From positions 1 through 6,074 of the forward strand of contig WAON01000014.1 of assembly GCA_015521265.1 (NCBI GenBank): 6,074 nucleotides of DNA. The letters run 5' to 3'. Shown here piece by piece: positions 3,474 to 6,074 of this stretch (position 1 is its first letter; each line of letters begins with the position of its first letter). The stretch comes from Desulfurococcales archaeon. Lineage in GTDB: Archaea; Thermoproteota; Thermoprotei_A; Sulfolobales; Desulfurococcaceae. The position numbers and the translations under genes are program-made. The notes below the pieces were generated by a model. That model was not told where the DNA came from. It worked only from the letters and a program-made list of their open reading frames with translations, and did not search any database.

Positions 3474-5984
3474 TTAGAAGTATCCTTTATAGTGCCTGAT
3501 CTTTATAGGCAGCGTCCTGGCTTCTACCATCCTGTATATTGATAGCTTGGCGGCGTCTTCTATTAGGAACCATACTAGGCAGTATATCCATACAAGTCCT
3601 GCTAGCCATGCTGGTATCGGTGTTACTAGTCCGAAGCCGTATATTGCTACAATTGTAGCGATTATTTTTGTTAGGACGGCTGTCCAGAATAGCCATTTGC
3701 CTGGTGGTATGCTGTAGAATGGATCCTTTGTTCTTGTTACGAATATTGTTAAGTGGCCTGCTACTGCTAGTTTGAGGAAGATATAGGTCTGTATTAAGCC
3801 CATCTGTGTCGCGGGGTTGAATCTGAATACTTCTACTCCTATCCATAGTAGTAGGAAGGATTCTATTACGCCTACTACGCCTAGGGTTGTAGATACTGCT
3901 AGTATTACTGGTATATTCCACTTCTCCGGTTTCCTCCCGGTTTTCACGTTGTCGTATGCTATGCTCAGTATTGGTAGGTCGTTTAGTAGTGCTAGCAGGA
4001 TTATCTGTATCGTTGTTACCGGGTAGAAGTTGAAGGCTATGATTGATAATGCTATGAAGAATAATACGCGTATAGTCTCCGTGATCCTGTATACTACGTA
4101 GCTGTACATTCTCTTAAAGATCTTCCTTGCCTCTACGAGTGCATCCTTAATAACGGATATTCCCGGGGCCAGCATTACTATGTCCGCCGCGGCTCTTGCT
4201 GCATCGGTTGCGTTTGCAACTGCTATTCCTACATCGGCTTTCTTCAGTGCTGGGGCATCGTTTACTCCGTCTCCGGTCATTGCTACTACGTGTCCCTTCC
4301 TCTGCAGGGCGTCTACGATCATGTATTTATGCTCCGGGAATACCTGGGCGAATCCATCGGCTTCCTCTATTAATCGATCGGACTCGCTCTGACGAAGCTT
4401 CTTGAGCTCATCTATGGTGTATATTTTCCTCCCTATTCCCAGCATTGCCGCTATCTGCCGGGCTATTGCGACGTGGTCTCCAGTGATCATTTTAACCCTT
4501 ATACCCATCTTTTTGAGGAACTTTATCGTTTCAGCCGCGTCTTCTCTCGGTGGGTCGAATAAGGGTATTAGTCCTACGTATACCCATTTCTCCGTACCGT
4601 TAATCGTCCTAGCGACGCCTATTGTTCTAAAGCCTTTCCTAGCATGGTAGTCTACTTTTTCCATTACTTTTCTCCTTAGTTCTTCATCTGCACCCACTAG
4701 GTCTAGTATAACTTGGGGTGCTCCCTTTGCTACCCCGAATACTTCGCCGTTCGGCCCCTGTACTATTGCCTCCGTCCTTTTGATTACCGGGTCGAAGGGC
4801 GTGAACTTTACCTGTTTATACTGCTTGATCTTCTCTGTTAAACCGTATTTCTCCGCTGCCCTCAGTACTGCTAGGTCTATTGGGTCCTGGTCTTCCTCCC
4901 TAGATGCTAGGGCCGCGTAGAATACTACGTCCGCCTCCGTGTAGCCTTCGGTTACCGGAACGGGATCATAAACTGTTAACTCGTTCTTTGTCAATGTCCC
5001 GGTTTTATCCGCGCATAACACGTCTACCCCGGCCATTTCCTCTATCGCTACAAGTTTCCTAACAATCGCTTGCTTCTTTGCGAGCGCGTATGCTCCTATA
5101 GCCATTGTTATCGATAATACTGCGGGCATTGCTGCGGGTATTGCTGCTACCGTTAATACTAGGGCGAAGCGGAGTAGTTCCAGTAATGACTCTCCCCTAA
5201 ACATTTCTATTACTACCATTATTGATGCTAGTAGTATTGTTAGTACTATGAGGAAGTCGCCGATAGTGAGTATTAGTTTCTGATACCTACTCGTTGTCTC
5301 AGCTCTTTGCACTAATTGTACTGTTTTGCCGAAGAAAGTGTTTAGGCCCGTTCCGATCACTACCCCCGTCATTTCTCCCTTCTTAACAATTGAGCCGGAG
5401 AAAACTATCTCGTTAACGTGTTTCTCGACGGGTACTGATTCACCGGTAAGCACTGACTCGTCTACGAGCAGGTATTCGCCCTCCAATAGCTTTATATCGG
5501 CTGGAACTATGTCCCCGATCCTCAGCCTAACGATATCTCCCGGAACCAGCTCCCTCGCAGGTATTACCCTCCACTTACCGTCTCGGAGAACCCTAGCGGT
5601 CTGGCTCAGCTTCTTCTTAAGGTATTCGATGATGTTTTCCGCCTTGTATTCCTGCCAGAACCCCACGATTGCATTTGTTAATAGCAGTGATATTATTATC
5701 CAGAAGTCTACCCAGTGCTGTATCACGGCTGATATTATAGCTGCCGCCTCGATCATCCATGGTATAGGGCCCCAGAAGTATCTTAAGAACTTTACTATCG
5801 GGTGGACCTTTTTCTCCGGGATCTCGTTGGGACCATAGACCCTGAGTCTTCTACGGGCTTCCTCGCTGCTAAGCCCCTTCCTGGGATCAACGCCCAGCCT
5901 CTTCGCTACTTCTTCGGCCGGAAGCTTTCTTAGCTCGCTTGGACTCAGCAGTATCTTACCCTTCTCCTCCGCTACCGCTTTCAC
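3474..5984 (-). CDS. P3A-type plasma-membrane H+-transporting ATPase
   Basis: The 836-residue protein is a complete P-type ATPase that would pump protons out of the cell using ATP. The actuator domain has TGES (180-183); DKTGTLT (326-332) carries the phosphorylated Asp326. The nucleotide domain includes KGAP (420-423) and FDPPR (476-480), and the hinge has TGD (501-503) and GDGVNDAP (571-578). M4 carries PAAMPA (283-288), close to plant PIAMPT, and M6 has LLNDLPILS. By alignment with the Arabidopsis pump AHA2, the transport residues are all kept: Asp669 (AHA2 Asp684), Asn104 (Asn106) and Arg639 (Arg655). These support H+ rather than Ca2+ or metal transport; no heavy-metal domain is present. 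About ten membrane helices are seen. The protein ends soon after M10, lacking the roughly 100-residue autoinhibitory tail of plant pumps, as in other archaeal members. Start is GTG 5984 (no in-frame ATG nearby), with AGGAG 1 nt and GGTGGT 8 nt upstream. It is transcribed alone. Confidence 0.95.
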   Translation of the reverse strand: MKAVAEEKGKILLSPSELRKLPAEEVAKRLGVDPRKGLSSEEARRRLRVYGPNEIPEKKVHPIVKFLRYFWGPIPWMIEAAAIISAVIQHWVDFWIIISLLLTNAIVGFWQEYKAENIIEYLKKKLSQTARVLRDGKWRVIPARELVPGDIVRLRIGDIVPADIKLLEGEYLLVDESVLTGESVPVEKHVNEIVFSGSIVKKGEMTGVVIGTGLNTFFGKTVQLVQRAETTSRYQKLILTIGDFLIVLTILLASIMVVIEMFRGESLLELLRFALVLTVAAIPAAMPAVLSITMAIGAYALAKKQAIVRKLVAIEEMAGVDVLCADKTGTLTKNELTVYDPVPVTEGYTEADVVFYAALASREEDQDPIDLAVLRAAEKYGLTEKIKQYKQVKFTPFDPVIKRTEAIVQGPNGEVFGVAKGAPQVILDLVGADEELRRKVMEKVDYHARKGFRTIGVARTINGTEKWVYVGLIPLFDPPREDAAETIKFLKKMGIRVKMITGDHVAIARQIAAMLGIGRKIYTIDELKKLRQSESDRLIEEADGFAQVFPEHKYMIVDALQRKGHVVAMTGDGVNDAPALKKADVGIAVANATDAARAAADIVMLAPGISVIKDALVEARKIFKRMYSYVVYRITETIRVLFFIALSIIAFNFYPVTTIQIILLALLNDLPILSIAYDNVKTGRKPEKWNIPVILAVSTTLGVVGVIESFLLLWIGVEVFRFNPATQMGLIQTYIFLKLAVAGHLTIFVTRTKDPFYSIPPGKWLFWTAVLTKIIATIVAIYGFGLVTPIPAWLAGLVWIYCLVWFLIEDAAKLSIYRMVEARTLPIKIRHYKGYF

Positions 5985-6023
5985 TCCTACACCACCCTTC
6001 TCCGAGTCATTACACGCTATAAC

Positions 6024-6034
6024 GGTATTATACC
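6024..6034. other. Short inverted repeat in the ATPase upstream region
   Basis: GGTATTATACC is a perfect inverted repeat of 5-bp arms about one central base, lying between the distal TATA box and the ATPase start. It could be a regulator site or simply the alternative TATA box. Its shortness makes chance occurrence likely in AT-rich DNA. Confidence 0.3.
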
Positions 6035-6058
6035 CTGCATGATTATTAATACATTGGT

Positions 6059-6074
6059 AATAATTTTTAAAGAT
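6059..6074 (-). promoter_or_regulatory. TATA box of the H+-ATPase gene at the right edge
   Basis: On the minus strand ATCTTTAAAAATTATT is a strong crenarchaeal TATA element. Initiation about 25 nt downstream, near 6042, would leave a leader of roughly 58 nt before GTG 5984. The element is nearly symmetric, so it could also serve a plus-strand gene beyond the window. A TATAATACC at 6032-6024 is an alternative box that would shorten the leader to about 20 nt. Confidence 0.5.

Noticed and set aside
3438..3499. Possible C/D box sRNA: GTGATGA at 3438-3444 and CTGA at 3496-3499
   Set aside because: The spacing is about right, but there are no internal D' and C' boxes, no terminal stem, and it runs across the ATPase stop and terminator.
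3487..3921. A 144-codon minus-strand frame within the ATPase 3' end
   Set aside because: It overlaps the membrane domain of the ATPase in another frame; its Arg/Asn/Ser-rich, low-complexity translation is typical of an out-of-frame shadow.
5326..5838. A 170-codon plus-strand open frame opposite the ATPase N-terminal half
   Set aside because: It lies wholly antisense to a clearly conserved ATPase; its Ser/Thr/Ile-rich translation reflects the complementary codons and matches no family I know.
1..6074. CRISPR array, insertion sequence, tRNA or att-like direct repeats
   Set aside because: Reading both strands showed no regularly spaced direct repeats, transposase motifs, tRNA-like arms or repeated ends; the only ordered repeat is the protein-level coil repeat.

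Overview
The window looks like chromosomal DNA from a hyperthermophilic crenarchaeon, most likely of the Desulfurococcales type. The evidence is a ZPR1-type zinc finger gene (an archaeal/eukaryotic family), an AbrB/PIN toxin-antitoxin pair, a plant/archaeal-type proton-pumping P-type ATPase, a NosD-like beta-helix surface protein, TATA-like boxes of the TTTAAAA kind, frequent GTG/TTG starts, and heavy use of AGG, ATA and CTA codons. The species assignment is inference; there is no rRNA or other marker in the window.

Layout from left to right. The left edge cuts a minus-strand gene for a radical SAM protein of the spore photoproduct lyase-like family (COG1533). Only its N-terminal part is present, including the CxxxCxxC cluster motif, and its reading frame appears broken by one extra A just after a well-placed ATG. 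Immediately upstream, also on the minus strand, is a two-gene vapBC-type cassette: an AbrB-fold antitoxin followed by a PIN-domain toxin, overlapping by 8 nt. A 252-nt spacer then carries divergent promoters, with TCCGA/TCGGA elements repeated around the vapB start.

On the plus strand is a single ZPR1 zinc-finger gene. It converges, with a 20-nt gap, on a minus-strand gene for a secreted and membrane-anchored right-handed beta-helix protein built of exact 22-residue coils. Upstream of that, separated by a T-rich terminator and its own promoter, is a minus-strand P3A-type H+-ATPase of 836 residues. It has all the catalytic motifs and the transmembrane residues known to matter for proton transport in the plant enzyme, but no C-terminal autoinhibitory tail. 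Its promoter lies at the right edge.

Functionally these are mostly separate transcription units: cell-surface and membrane energetics on the right, a translation-associated factor in the middle, and a stress or stability cassette plus a radical SAM enzyme on the left. I see no CRISPR, insertion sequence, tRNA or rRNA. Nothing here amounts to an obviously new system. The points most worth a second look are the broken 5' end of the radical SAM gene, the repeated elements at the vapBC promoter, and the exactly periodic beta-helix with its asparagine ladder.
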